Of a stretch of DNA of 53,133 nucleotides, positions 15,620 to 24,177 are shown piece by piece (positions within the stretch are counted from its first letter, which is position 1; every line of letters starts with the position of its first letter). This stretch comes from Desulfobacteraceae bacterium. Its GTDB lineage: Bacteria; Desulfobacterota; Desulfobacteria; Desulfobacterales; UBA5616. Location of the stretch: assembly GCA_013791935.1 (NCBI GenBank), contig VMSV01000089.1, positions 1-53,133 of the forward strand, in the 5' to 3' direction. Made by a program: the position numbers and the translations under genes. A model generated the notes under the pieces. That model was given only the letters and a program-made list of their open reading frames with translations, searched no databases and was not told where the DNA came from.

Positions 15620-16324
15620 ATGCACAGAATACTTCAGATATTCAAAAAGGAGTTCAAGTCCTATTTCATATCCCCCGTGGCCTATATTGTTATTTCCATC
15701 TTCCTTCTGGTCACCGGCTGGTTTTTCTTCTCCAGTTTCTTTCTGTATAACCAGGCCAGTTTAAGGGGATTTTTTTCCCTGCTGCCCTTCACCTTTTCTT
15801 TCGTCATCCCTGCCGTTACCATGCGGCTCATTTCAGAAGAACTCAATGTGGGCTCCTATGAAACATTGCTCACCCTGCCCGTGCTCACCCTGGACGTAGT
15901 GCTGGGGAAATTTTTTGCGGCTGTGGGTTTTGTGGCCGTGATGCTTGTGCCCACCCTTTTTTACTCCGTCTCCATCTCCTTTCTGGGGGATCTGGACTGG
16001 GGCCCGGTGGTGGGGGGAACCCTGGGAGCCCTCCTCATGGGGGCAGCGTTTTCAGCCGTGGGGATTTTTGCTTCCAGTCTCACTCGAAACCAAATCATCG
16101 CTTATATCGTGGGTCTTGCCATCTGTTTTGCCCTGACCCTCATTGACAAGATGCTCTTTTTCCTTCCTTCCCGGGCCCTGGCTTTTTTTCAATACATGGG
16201 GGCGGATGCGCATTTTCAGAATTTCGCCAAAGGCGTTCTGGACTCCAGGGATATTCTTTATTTTCTCAGCGTCTGTTTCATCGCTTTATACGGCACCTCG
16301 CTTACACTTCAGGAAAGGGATTAG
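15620..16324 (+). CDS. ABC-2 type permease, GldF-like
   Basis: Integral membrane subunit partnering the preceding ATPase. From the start at 15620 (MHRILQIFKKEF, right after the ATPase stop, with AAGGAGAA upstream) the protein has 234 residues and about six hydrophobic segments: SPVAYIVISIFLLVTG, FSFVIPAVT, FAAVGFVAVMLVP, LGALLMGAAFSAVGIF, AYIVGLAICFALTL and a C-terminal YFLSVCFIALYGTSL. The motif EELNVGSYETLLTLPV after the second segment is typical of the ABC-2 NosY/GldF group. An upstream in-frame start would overlap the ATPase gene by 59 bases and is rejected. Confidence 0.9.
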   Translation: MHRILQIFKKEFKSYFISPVAYIVISIFLLVTGWFFFSSFFLYNQASLRGFFSLLPFTFSFVIPAVTMRLISEELNVGSYETLLTLPVLTLDVVLGKFFAAVGFVAVMLVPTLFYSVSISFLGDLDWGPVVGGTLGALLMGAAFSAVGIFASSLTRNQIIAYIVGLAICFALTLIDKMLFFLPSRALAFFQYMGADAHFQNFAKGVLDSRDILYFLSVCFIALYGTSLTLQERD

Positions 16325-16333
16325 GAGAAGCAC

Positions 16334-18526
16334 ATGACACAGCCTAAAAAGATGCATAAATACATGAAGCTGTTGGTTTATTTCGTTGTTGTAGTTTTGC
16401 TGAACCTTGCCGGGCTCAGTCTTTTTTTCAGGCTGGACCTCACCCAAAACGATCTTTACCGGTTGGCCGACGCCAGCCGGGAGGTGGTGTCCAACCTCAG
16501 TGAGCCCTTAACCATCAAAGTATTTTTCACCAAGAATCTTCCAGCTCCCCATAACAACACGGAACAATACCTTCATGACCTGTTGGGGGAGTATGATCTG
16601 TATGCCAACCGGCATTTTAACTACCGGTTCTATGATGTGAGTTTCCAGGAAGGCGCTTCCGATGAAGGAACCAGCGAAAATCAAAAACTGGCCCAGGATT
16701 ACGGCATTTACCCCGTGCAGATTCAGGTGGTGGAGCAGGATGAGATGAAGTTTACCAAAGCCTATATGGGCATGGTACTCATCAACGGAGATCTCATTGA
16801 ACGGATTCCGACCATCACCGGTACGGATCAACTGGAATACAACATTACCTCGGCCATCCGCAAACTCAACAACAAGGTCAGCGCCTTGCTGAAACTCAAG
16901 GAGAAAATCAAGATCAGGCTGTATTTGTCTTCTTCTCTCAAAATCGTGGCGCCTTATATTGAGCTTGAGCAGGGCGAAGCCCTGCCGGATAAAATCCGCA
17001 CCATGGTCGAGACGTTGAACGCAAACCATTTCGGAAAACTGGATTTTGAGTATATCGATCCTTCGGCCAAGGAGGTTTCACCCGCTGAACTCAAGCAGTA
17101 CCAGATTCTAAACCTCAAATGGCCTGCCCTGGATAACGGCAAGATTCCACCGGGGGAGGCGTCGGCGGGGCTTGCCCTGGTCTATGGCCGAAAGTCCGTC
17201 ACCATTCCCTTGATCCAGGTGATGCGACTCCCCATCATCGGAACCCGGTACAGCTTGACCGATCTTGCCAAGCTCGATGAAACCATCCGCCAATCCATAG
17301 AAGGCCTCATTGATATCAACGAAGATATCGGATATCTGGCCTCCCATGGAACCCTGTCGGAAAACCCCCAGGAGATGATGAACATGCCCGGGGCAGGCAA
17401 CGAGGATTCCATTGCCAATTTCAAGCAGTTGGTGTCCCAAAATTACTCCTTCAAGGAAGTGGACCTGAAAACCGAACCCCTGACCGATGACTTCAATTGT
17501 CTTATCATCGCCAATCCCACGGAAACCTTCACCGAGGAGGAGTTGTTCCAGCTCGACCAGTTTTTGATGCGCGGCAACAACCTGGCCATTTTTGTTGATC
17601 CATTCAAAATCATGGAAATGGATCAACAGAACCCCATGATGGGGGCTCAGGGGCCGATTTTCCTTCCATTAAAAAGCGGTCTTGAAAAGCTTCTGGCCCA
17701 TTACGGTGTTTCCTATGAACCCGCCTACGTGATGGACAAGAACTGCTATAAACAACGGGTCAATCCCCGGTTCGGCGGCGGAGAACGCACCCTTTATTTC
17801 GCGCCGCTCATTGAAAACCGGAATATCGGCCATGATCTGGATTTCATGCAAAGCATCAAGGGACTCATCACCATGAGAATCGCGCCCTTGTCCCTGAAAC
17901 AGGAAATCCTGGATCCAAACGCCATCAAGGCCCATGAATTGTTTTCTTCTTCCGACAAGGCCTGGGAAATGAAGGGCCGGATTGTTTTAAATCCGGACAT
18001 GATTCACCCCCCCATCAATGAAGGGGATTATCAGAAGTATCCCCTGGCCTATCTCCTGGAAGGGGAATTCCCGAGCTATTTTAAAGGAAAGCCCATTCCC
18101 GAGAAAAAACCGGAAACCAAGGAAGGGGAAGATGCCAACAAGGTTGAAAAATCACCCACGGAAACCAACCTTTCGGCCATAGAACAGGAAGGAGCTTTCC
18201 TTGAAAAAGGAAAGCCGGGTAAAATTCTTTTCATCGCCTCGGCTGAACTCCTCAAGGACAATATGGTGGATGTAGAAGGCCAAAGTCCCAATTCCGTATT
18301 TTTATTAAATGCCCTGGATGAATTGAATGGCAGAGGGGATACTGCCGTATTGAGGGGCAAAGAGCAGCGGTTCAACCCCCTTTCGGAAACCACAGCCGGC
18401 GTGAAGTCCGGCGTAAAAATATTGAATATCATGGGACTTCCGGTGCTGATGATCCTGGTGGGCATGGTCGTATGGATGCGCAGACGCAACCGTAAAAAGC
18501 AAATTCAGCTGATGTTTCAAAAATAG
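16334..18526 (+). CDS. GldG-like ABC transporter auxiliary protein
   Basis: Large auxiliary subunit (730 residues) with one N-terminal membrane anchor (about residues 10-30), a long extracytoplasmic region and one C-terminal anchor (about 695-715, before RRRNRKKQ). The early part contains LYRLADASREVVSNLSEPLT and IKVFFTKNLPAPHNNTEQ, the hallmark of the GldG/ABC_transp_aux family, which resembles glutamine-amidotransferase-like folds without being an enzyme. AGGAGAAG precedes the ATG. A charged, low-complexity stretch (EKKPETKEGEDANKVEKSP, about 590-610) looks like a flexible linker. It is tightly linked to the permease (9 bases) and to the DUF4340 gene (23 bases). Confidence 0.88.
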   Translation: MTQPKKMHKYMKLLVYFVVVVLLNLAGLSLFFRLDLTQNDLYRLADASREVVSNLSEPLTIKVFFTKNLPAPHNNTEQYLHDLLGEYDLYANRHFNYRFYDVSFQEGASDEGTSENQKLAQDYGIYPVQIQVVEQDEMKFTKAYMGMVLINGDLIERIPTITGTDQLEYNITSAIRKLNNKVSALLKLKEKIKIRLYLSSSLKIVAPYIELEQGEALPDKIRTMVETLNANHFGKLDFEYIDPSAKEVSPAELKQYQILNLKWPALDNGKIPPGEASAGLALVYGRKSVTIPLIQVMRLPIIGTRYSLTDLAKLDETIRQSIEGLIDINEDIGYLASHGTLSENPQEMMNMPGAGNEDSIANFKQLVSQNYSFKEVDLKTEPLTDDFNCLIIANPTETFTEEELFQLDQFLMRGNNLAIFVDPFKIMEMDQQNPMMGAQGPIFLPLKSGLEKLLAHYGVSYEPAYVMDKNCYKQRVNPRFGGGERTLYFAPLIENRNIGHDLDFMQSIKGLITMRIAPLSLKQEILDPNAIKAHELFSSSDKAWEMKGRIVLNPDMIHPPINEGDYQKYPLAYLLEGEFPSYFKGKPIPEKKPETKEGEDANKVEKSPTETNLSAIEQEGAFLEKGKPGKILFIASAELLKDNMVDVEGQSPNSVFLLNALDELNGRGDTAVLRGKEQRFNPLSETTAGVKSGVKILNIMGLPVLMILVGMVVWMRRRNRKKQIQLMFQK

Positions 18527-18549
18527 AATCCTGGGAGAATCGTAAAAAA

Positions 18550-19545
18550 ATGAGAAAAGAATACCTTGTTTTGCTGGCTTTGATTTTGGGTCTATCGGCT
18601 TATCTGTTTTTTCGGGATGCGGATAAAATCGAATATGAATTGCCGGAAGTTCCTCATATGGCGAAAAACACCATCACCCGAATTGAGATGATAAAGGGGG
18701 ATAAAACCCTGGTGGTCATCAAGGAGGATGGAAAATGGGTGACGGGGGAAAAGCATTATGCCGCCGATGCCAATAAAGTGGAAGCCATGCTGAAAGCCAT
18801 TGAGGATTTCAATCTGACCGCCATGGTCTCCGAAGCCAAGGACTATGGCCGCTATAACCTGTCCGATGACACAAAAATAACCGTCAAAGCCAAGGACAAA
18901 GACGGAAAGAGTCTGGAAATCGATCTGGGAAAACCCGCCGGAACCCATCGGCACTCCTTTGTGAAATTGCCCGGAGACCCCAGAGTGTTTCATGCAAGCG
19001 GAAATTTCCAAGAAGTGTTCGACCTTGAGGCCGACGCCCTTCGGGACAAGGTTGTGTTGCAATTCAACCCTGAAGAAATCACCGGGATATCCCTGAAGAA
19101 TAAAGAAAAATCCCTGGTTCTGACCCTGAAAACCGTTGCAGAGAAAGAGGAAATCAAAGCTCAGGCTGAGGAAAAACCCATAGAGGGAAAGGCAGTTAAG
19201 GAAAAAGACCTTTCGGAGAAAAAAGAAACCAAAAAGTGGGAGGCGGCAGAAGGCGAGGCGGTGAATGAGCCCGAAATAAAGGCCCTGATTTCCGAACTGG
19301 CCAACTTGCGATGCGAGACGTTTATTTCCGATAAAACCAGGGAGGATTTCAAATCTCCCCGGTTTGAAATTGAGCTTAAAGGCATCAGCAATTACTCTGT
19401 GGCTCTGTTTGACCCCCAAAGCAAAGAGGCGGAAACTTTTTCCGGGATCTCTTCCGCAAGCCCGGAACCCTTTGTTCTACCCAAATGGGTGGCTGAAAAA
19501 ATCATGCCGGAGTTTTCCAAGCTTTTGAAAACCGCCAAGGACTGA
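18550..19545 (+). CDS. DUF4340 protein, ABC-system partner
   Basis: This 331-residue protein is anchored by an N-terminal hydrophobic segment (YLVLLALILGLSAYLFF). The extracytoplasmic part has the DUF4340 pattern: ITRIEMIKGDKTLVVIKEDG, KWVTGEKHYAADANKVEAML and LGKPAGTHRHSFVKL. A Lys/Glu-rich insertion (about residues 198-240) separates two halves and is probably disordered. The family is regularly encoded after GldG-like proteins, as here, and probably forms part of the exporter. A GGGAG ribosome-binding site is weakly positioned. Its stop is followed by paired palindromes at the convergent gene boundary. Confidence 0.85.
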   Translation: MRKEYLVLLALILGLSAYLFFRDADKIEYELPEVPHMAKNTITRIEMIKGDKTLVVIKEDGKWVTGEKHYAADANKVEAMLKAIEDFNLTAMVSEAKDYGRYNLSDDTKITVKAKDKDGKSLEIDLGKPAGTHRHSFVKLPGDPRVFHASGNFQEVFDLEADALRDKVVLQFNPEEITGISLKNKEKSLVLTLKTVAEKEEIKAQAEEKPIEGKAVKEKDLSEKKETKKWEAAEGEAVNEPEIKALISELANLRCETFISDKTREDFKSPRFEIELKGISNYSVALFDPQSKEAETFSGISSASPEPFVLPKWVAEKIMPEFSKLLKTAKD

Positions 19546-19560
19546 TTTTTGTCTTTCACC

Positions 19561-19639
19561 GTAGGGAACAGGCATACCAGTTCCCTACAATATGTCCACA
19601 AGATTTTCACCGTAGGGAACAGGCATGCCTGTTCCCTAC
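19561..19639. repeat. Tandem pair of 28-bp palindromes (family B)
   Basis: Two 28-bp units (19561-19588 and 19612-19639), each preceded by TTCACC, have arms GTAGGGAACAGGCAT and (in the second) ATGCCTGTTCCCTAC. The second is a perfect palindrome and the first has two changes. They lie between convergent genes, and the TAG inside the second unit is the stop codon of the response regulator. A third unit with compensatory changes is at 37989-38016. Confidence 0.85.
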
Positions 19640-20064
19640 CAGGCTTTGCTGTTGATGATCTTCTCAATTTTCTCCTGGGTTTTTTTCTCCACCAGAATCA
19701 TTTTCCGGGCCTGGGCTTTTTTGATTTTCTCCGTCAGGGCTGCAATATCCACCGGTTTTTCAATAAGGTCCATGGCCCCCAGCTTCATGGCCTCAATTCC
19801 CTTCTGGACCGTTGCATTTCCCGTGAGAAGAATGACCTGAATGTCTGGATTTTTATTTTTCAGCCGCTTCAGAACTTCCATTCCGTCCATTTCAGGCATT
19901 TTCAAATCGAGGATGATGGCGTCAAAGGATTCGTTTTCAACGATATCCAATCCTTCTTTGGGGGATACGGTTGAAGAAACCTCCATACCTCGGGATTTCA
20001 TACGCTCTCCCAGGGTTTCAATAAATTCCAGCTCATCGTCGATCAACAAGACTTTTTCATTCAT
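19636..20064 (-). CDS. Single-domain response regulator with coiled-coil tail
   Basis: A 142-residue receiver (REC) domain without output domain. Acidic pocket LLIDDE (6-11), phospho-acceptor Asp53 in ILDLKMPEMDG, switch Thr81 in LLTGNA and Lys103 in EKPVD are all present, so it should accept phosphate. The last 30 residues (KKAQARKMILVEKK and onward) form a charged helix. AAGGAG precedes the ATG. It is the last gene of a seven-gene minus-strand operon that includes a hybrid-type sensor and a kinase-like protein. It likely acts by protein interaction or as a phosphorelay intermediate. Confidence 0.92.
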   Translation of the reverse strand: MNEKVLLIDDELEFIETLGERMKSRGMEVSSTVSPKEGLDIVENESFDAIILDLKMPEMDGMEVLKRLKNKNPDIQVILLTGNATVQKGIEAMKLGAMDLIEKPVDIAALTEKIKKAQARKMILVEKKTQEKIEKIINSKAW

Positions 20065-20106
20065 GGGGATCTCCTTTTAAGATTATGTTCGATCATCTTC
20101 GGGTTT

Positions 20107-20778
20107 TTATGGGTTCTTTGAATTTTTTGCCAAACCAAGGATCATCGAATTCGTTTCAGGGTTGAACTCTATTTCCGCGCCCAGGATCTGAAGCACGGCA
20201 GTTCCTTCCTCGGAAAAAAGATGGCATGGGTGGATTTTTTCCGCAGCCTCGGGAATTCCCGTAAAAGAAACCAAAACCTTGGCATCAAGGCTCACACAGT
20301 TGATTCCAATTTGTTTTTCAGGGCCCGGGTTTTCCAGGGCATACTCCAGGCAGAACCAGAGCAGATTGTTCAGAAGAAACGGATTGCTGTTGACCCTGCA
20401 CGGGTTTTCCGAAGGCTTAAACTCCATGGCGCAATTTTGCATGGCAATAAAACGATGAGCCAGGGAAAGAACCATCTCAAGGGCTTCGTCCACCTCCACG
20501 GGTTTTACTTCCGTATCAATGGTGTGGGCGAACTGATTGAGTCCTTTCACAATATGATCGGCCCGGGCCACCTGTTGCTCGAAACGGCTTGAAATTTTAT
20601 CCACCTTGTCCAGGTCGAGGGGTGCGCCCTTTCGGGCCATCAAAGATAAGTCCTTCATCAGTCCGGCATTTTCATTGATGATGGCCAGCACATTTTTTAA
20701 TTCATGGGAAATGGAGGCCGTCATGGTCCCAAAAAACTTAAGCCCGGTTCTTCCGATCAAATCCATTTGAGGGTTCAT
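20107..20778 (-). CDS. Histidine kinase-like protein with degenerate ATPase domain
   Basis: A 223-residue protein with a HisKA-type dimerisation/phosphotransfer helix (TASISHELKNVLAIINENAG, His at residue 25) followed by a region that should be the ATP-binding domain. It keeps a weak N-box-like NPFLLNNLLWFCLEYAL but lacks the DxGxG and GxGLG motifs. There is no sensor or membrane segment. Length and layout resemble ChpT-type histidine phosphotransferases, which have a HisKA-like helix plus a dead ATPase fold. A role relaying phosphate between the two neighbouring receiver proteins is inferred. Its ATG overlaps the stop of the preceding receiver gene (ATGA). An alternative is a decayed kinase. 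Confidence 0.75.
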   Translation of the reverse strand: MNPQMDLIGRTGLKFFGTMTASISHELKNVLAIINENAGLMKDLSLMARKGAPLDLDKVDKISSRFEQQVARADHIVKGLNQFAHTIDTEVKPVEVDEALEMVLSLAHRFIAMQNCAMEFKPSENPCRVNSNPFLLNNLLWFCLEYALENPGPEKQIGINCVSLDAKVLVSFTGIPEAAEKIHPCHLFSEEGTAVLQILGAEIEFNPETNSMILGLAKNSKNP

Positions 20779-21149
20779 TGTCGATCTCCCTGTTTTTCCA
20801 TGACCTGATTCATCTTTGACATAAGAACCTCGATCTGCACGGGTTTGAGAAGGTAAAACTCCTCTCCGGTTTCAGCCGCCCCCTTCTGGTAGTCGTATTC
20901 CGAACCATGGCCGGTCACAAAAAGAAAACCCATTCCGGGGTATTTCTCCTGGAGGATTTTCTTCAGTTCAAAGCCCCTCATCTTGGGCATTTTAACATCA
21001 ATCACCGCGATGTCATAGGTATAAGTCTCTGCCATGCGAATGGCTTCCTCTCCGGTGGTGGCGTAATTCACATCAATTCCGCGAAAAGAAAGACGCTCCG
21101 CCAGTGTGGAAACCAGCTCTTTTTCATCATCAACCAGCAATACTTTCAT
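20775..21149 (-). CDS. Single-domain response regulator
   Basis: Stand-alone receiver of about 124 residues starting MKVLLVDDEKELVSTL, with the phospho-acceptor in DIAVIDVKMPKMRG, the switch Thr in FVTGHG and Lys in LLKPVQ. The start at 21149 is placed by AGGTGA five bases upstream; ATG at 21152 and GTG at 21158 are also in frame. The 5' end overlaps the end of the dCache kinase gene by about 20 bases, and the 3' end overlaps the next gene by four, so all are translationally coupled. Probably phosphorylated by the dCache kinase. Confidence 0.9.
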   Translation of the reverse strand: MKVLLVDDEKELVSTLAERLSFRGIDVNYATTGEEAIRMAETYTYDIAVIDVKMPKMRGFELKKILQEKYPGMGFLFVTGHGSEYDYQKGAAETGEEFYLLKPVQIEVLMSKMNQVMEKQGDRQ

Positions 21150-22923
21150 CATCTTCACCTGCCAAGCGTTCTTTGGTTATGGGTTTTAAGGGCAACGTCA
21201 CCTTGAAGGTCGTTCCCTTGTTCACCTCACTGGAAAGGTCAATAGCTCCCCCCAGCTCCTTTACCAAGCCGTAGGTAATGGAAAGCCCAAGCCCCGTGCC
21301 CCCCCCGGATTTCGCCTTGGTGGAAAAAAACGGTTCAAACACATGGCGAATGTCCGCTTCAGAAATGCCGCACCCGTTGTCCGAACAGATGATGCAGATT
21401 TTGTCGTCTCCCACCCGCTCGGTTGAAATTTTCAGGCGCCCCCCATCGCTCATGGCGGCAAAAGAATTGTTCACAAGGTTCAGCAGGATCTGCTGCAGCT
21501 TGCCCCGGTCGGACTCAAACCTCGGAATATTGTCCGGAACTTGGATATCCACTTCAATGGAGCGGTACTCCGCTTCCTTTTCCATGAAGCCCAAGACTTC
21601 CGTAATGACTTCCTTTAAATCAATGGCCTGGATCCGCACGTCCATGTGCCGGGCAAACCGCAAAAGCCTTCGAGTGATCCGGCTGCACCGTTCCACCGAA
21701 GCGGTAATGGCGTTGACGGTTTCAATCAGCTTCGGGTCTTTTGAATATTCGGCTTTAAACGTGAACATATCCTTGATCCACCCGGCTTTTTCATTAATCA
21801 CCGCCAGGGGGTTGTTGATTTCGTGTGCCACCCCTGCGGCCAGCCTCCCTACGGTGGCCAGCTTGTTGGAGTATTCCAGCATGTGCAAGTATTTAATTCG
21901 CCGCTGGTCCGAAACCGAAAGGCGCCTCACCATGTAAGAGATGGTCACCACCACCCACAACAAGACCACGGTGATGCTGATGAAGAGGTATAGGGTGAGA
22001 TCCTTTCGCGTCTGCATCCAGGGTTCCATGAGTTTGGCACGGGGATGGGCTGAAATGAGAATAAAGGGGGTATCCGGAATAAACGCGTACCCGAGGATAT
22101 ATTCCGGACCGTTACCTACTTTGGATTCAATCACATTGGTGCTGGAGGAAAAGGCGGGAACCGAAAAGGGAACGGGACTCAACACCTCCCCGAAATACCT
22201 GGATCGGGTCTGAATAACACCCTGGGGATTGATCAGGAAAAGGTCCCCGTCCGTATTGCTCTCGTCATGGGTCAGGAGGGTGGACAATTGGTGTTCCAGG
22301 GTGGCCCTCAACACATAGAAAGAACCATTGGGCAGCTCGTATTTGATGGCGATGGCCAAATGGGGGACATTCCTGAACCCCAGGAAGATATCGCTGATGA
22401 ACGCGCCGTAATGGAGGACGTTTTTAAACCACTCCTGATCACTGTAGTCTTTTCCCTCAAGATTATAAGGGCCTTCATAGGCAATCTGCCGGCCAGTGGC
22501 GTCAATGACTCCGATGTCCGTGAAATCTCCGAAGGCTTTCTGCAGGTTGGCTAAAATGATCGCCAACCGACTCCGGGTGGAAAGATCCTCGAACCGGTTG
22601 TCATAAACGGCAAAGGACAGGGCTGATTTTCTCTGGTTCAGAAAAAAGGAAACGGATCGCCATGCATTGGAGACCTGCCGGGAGGACCGGAGAATGGCCT
22701 CGGATTCCACGGAATGCCGGGTGACGTTGTAATCGATCAGTGCGAAAAAAAGCACCGGCACAATGGCAAACCCCGAGGTCAGCAGTACAAAGAAGAGCCA
22801 TATCCTCTTAAAATTCAAGGTCTGCCTTAAAAGGGAAAAATCCTCTTCCTGGGGCGTTACCGGTTCGATGTTCTTTTTCATGAAAAACATGGTTCGCTGT
22901 TCCGGAATCAATGAATCCCGCAT
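21130..22923 (-). CDS. Membrane histidine kinase with extracytoplasmic dCache-type sensor
   Basis: A 597-residue sensor kinase. TM1 is at about 40-63 (IWLFFVLLTSGFAIVPVLFF). The sensor is at about 64-305, with dCache features such as IGVIDATGRQIAYEGPYNL, YSDQEWFKNVL and LFLINPQGVIQTRSR. TM2 is at about 309-332. The phosphorylated His367 lies in AAGVAHEINNPLAVI. The ATPase domain has the N-box QQILLNLVNNSFAAM, the G1 box DNGCGI, the F-box FEPFFSTKAK and the G2 box GGTGLGLSITYGLV. All catalytic elements are intact. There is no PAS or receiver domain. It lies eight bases after the cytidylate-kinase-like/REC gene and overlaps the next receiver. The dCache pocket suggests a small extracellular ligand, possibly linked to the anion carried by the SulP protein (inference). 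Confidence 0.93.
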   Translation of the reverse strand: MRDSLIPEQRTMFFMKKNIEPVTPQEEDFSLLRQTLNFKRIWLFFVLLTSGFAIVPVLFFALIDYNVTRHSVESEAILRSSRQVSNAWRSVSFFLNQRKSALSFAVYDNRFEDLSTRSRLAIILANLQKAFGDFTDIGVIDATGRQIAYEGPYNLEGKDYSDQEWFKNVLHYGAFISDIFLGFRNVPHLAIAIKYELPNGSFYVLRATLEHQLSTLLTHDESNTDGDLFLINPQGVIQTRSRYFGEVLSPVPFSVPAFSSSTNVIESKVGNGPEYILGYAFIPDTPFILISAHPRAKLMEPWMQTRKDLTLYLFISITVVLLWVVVTISYMVRRLSVSDQRRIKYLHMLEYSNKLATVGRLAAGVAHEINNPLAVINEKAGWIKDMFTFKAEYSKDPKLIETVNAITASVERCSRITRRLLRFARHMDVRIQAIDLKEVITEVLGFMEKEAEYRSIEVDIQVPDNIPRFESDRGKLQQILLNLVNNSFAAMSDGGRLKISTERVGDDKICIICSDNGCGISEADIRHVFEPFFSTKAKSGGGTGLGLSITYGLVKELGGAIDLSSEVNKGTTFKVTLPLKPITKERLAGEDDESIAG

Positions 22924-22931
22924 GGATTCGT

Positions 22932-24161
22932 TCAGGGTTGTTTTTCGCTTTTTTTCTGTTGAATCTTTTCATTGGCCTTTTTCAAGGTCTCGCTTAACAG
23001 TTCAATGTCAATGGGTTTTTGAAGGTAGGCAAAGGCCCCGAGTCCCATGCATTGGATCCGGTCGTCTTCGGTTCCATGGCCGGTCAAAATGATCACTTCG
23101 ATGTCCGGATGGGAAACCTTTACTTTTTTGAGCACTTCAATGCCGTCGATTCCCGGCATCTTCAGATCCAGAATCATCACCTCGGGCTCATCCTCCTTGA
23201 CCATGTTCAGGGCGGATTCCCCGTCGTAAGCCACGGCCGATCCCATATCCCGCATAATCAGGCGTTCGGAAAGGGTCTGGACAAACTCCCTTTCATCATC
23301 CACCAGCAAAACCTTGGAGGGCACTTCAAAATCATATTTACGGTAGATATCCGCCTGGTAAAACCCTTTACCGATACGGGTTTCCACGGACTTCACCCCG
23401 TCCATGGCCGAGACAATGGTTTTTAAATCCTCCTCGAGACGCTTTAACATCAGCACATTGAAATTAATGGTCAGGGTCACCGAGCCGTCCCTGGCCTCCA
23501 CATCCACAGAATGGCCTTCCTTGGCCAGGGCGACCTCAATCCTGGCGCACAGAAGAAAATCCTCTGCGGCTTTTAAAGAGGTTTTTGTGGGCTGAATGAT
23601 TTCACTTTTCAGGTTCTTGAGAATCTGATCCGTGATTTCAGTATCGGAAAACTTGTCCGTTGGAATCACCATGTCATACAGGGAGGGGTCCCACGGGTCT
23701 TTGAGCTTGAAGAGGGTGTTGACCCACAGGGCCTGCACCTGGTTTTTCTCATGGAGCCTTTCCTGGGCCTCTTTTTCCGTGAGGTTTTCCGTCTTCATGG
23801 CCAGGGGGATTCTGCTCTTCATATCCGCAATCAGGCAGGTTTTAAGCACATGGTGGATGCCTTTTGGAATCAGCAGGCCGGCAAATCCCTCCATGACCAT
23901 GTTGTCGTTCTTGAGCAGGTTGGCCACCGCCAGTTTCAGATAGGCCAGGGACCTCTCCTTTTCATGGGTGAATTTATTAAAAACCGAAGTCTTGTCTGAA
24001 AACACCCGTTCAATCTTTTTGGCGGCCATTCCAGAAAGCTCGGCAGCTTTGTTGATAATATCCCCATCGGCGATGAGCCGGAAGTCGGTTTCCCGGACGA
24101 TGTTCTGAAGGATCTGTTCTTTGCGGCAGTAGTCGCCGCTGAAAATAGTGATTGCGGACAT
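22932..24161 (-). CDS. Cytidylate-kinase-like / BON-like / receiver fusion protein
   Basis: A 409-residue protein with three parts. Residues about 1-190 resemble the cytidylate-kinase-like family (MSAITIFSGDYCRKEQIL, then LIADGDIINKAAELSG and RIPLAMKTENLTEKEAQERL), but the glycine-rich P-loop is not recognisable, so kinase activity is doubtful. Residues about 195-275 form a BON-like domain (RIEVALAKEGHSVDVEARDG, then VSAMDGVKSVETRI). Residues about 283-400 are an intact receiver (KVLLVDDERE, phospho-Asp in MILDLKMPGIDG, LTGHG, LQKPID). AAAGGAG precedes the ATG. It sits between the SulP gene and the kinase, so a regulatory link between transporter and signalling is likely. Confidence 0.8.
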   Translation of the reverse strand: MSAITIFSGDYCRKEQILQNIVRETDFRLIADGDIINKAAELSGMAAKKIERVFSDKTSVFNKFTHEKERSLAYLKLAVANLLKNDNMVMEGFAGLLIPKGIHHVLKTCLIADMKSRIPLAMKTENLTEKEAQERLHEKNQVQALWVNTLFKLKDPWDPSLYDMVIPTDKFSDTEITDQILKNLKSEIIQPTKTSLKAAEDFLLCARIEVALAKEGHSVDVEARDGSVTLTINFNVLMLKRLEEDLKTIVSAMDGVKSVETRIGKGFYQADIYRKYDFEVPSKVLLVDDEREFVQTLSERLIMRDMGSAVAYDGESALNMVKEDEPEVMILDLKMPGIDGIEVLKKVKVSHPDIEVIILTGHGTEDDRIQCMGLGAFAYLQKPIDIELLSETLKKANEKIQQKKSEKQP

Positions 24162-24177
24162 GGTTTATCTCCTTTCC

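Noticed and set aside
14683..19545. Gliding-motility system
   Set aside because: Only the ABC part (GldA, GldF and GldG-like) is present; other gliding genes are absent and such transporters occur in many non-gliding bacteria.
19561..19639. Two spaced repeats as a CRISPR array
   Set aside because: Only two units, each a full palindrome with a 23-base gap, and no cas gene nearby; they match a dispersed palindrome family instead.
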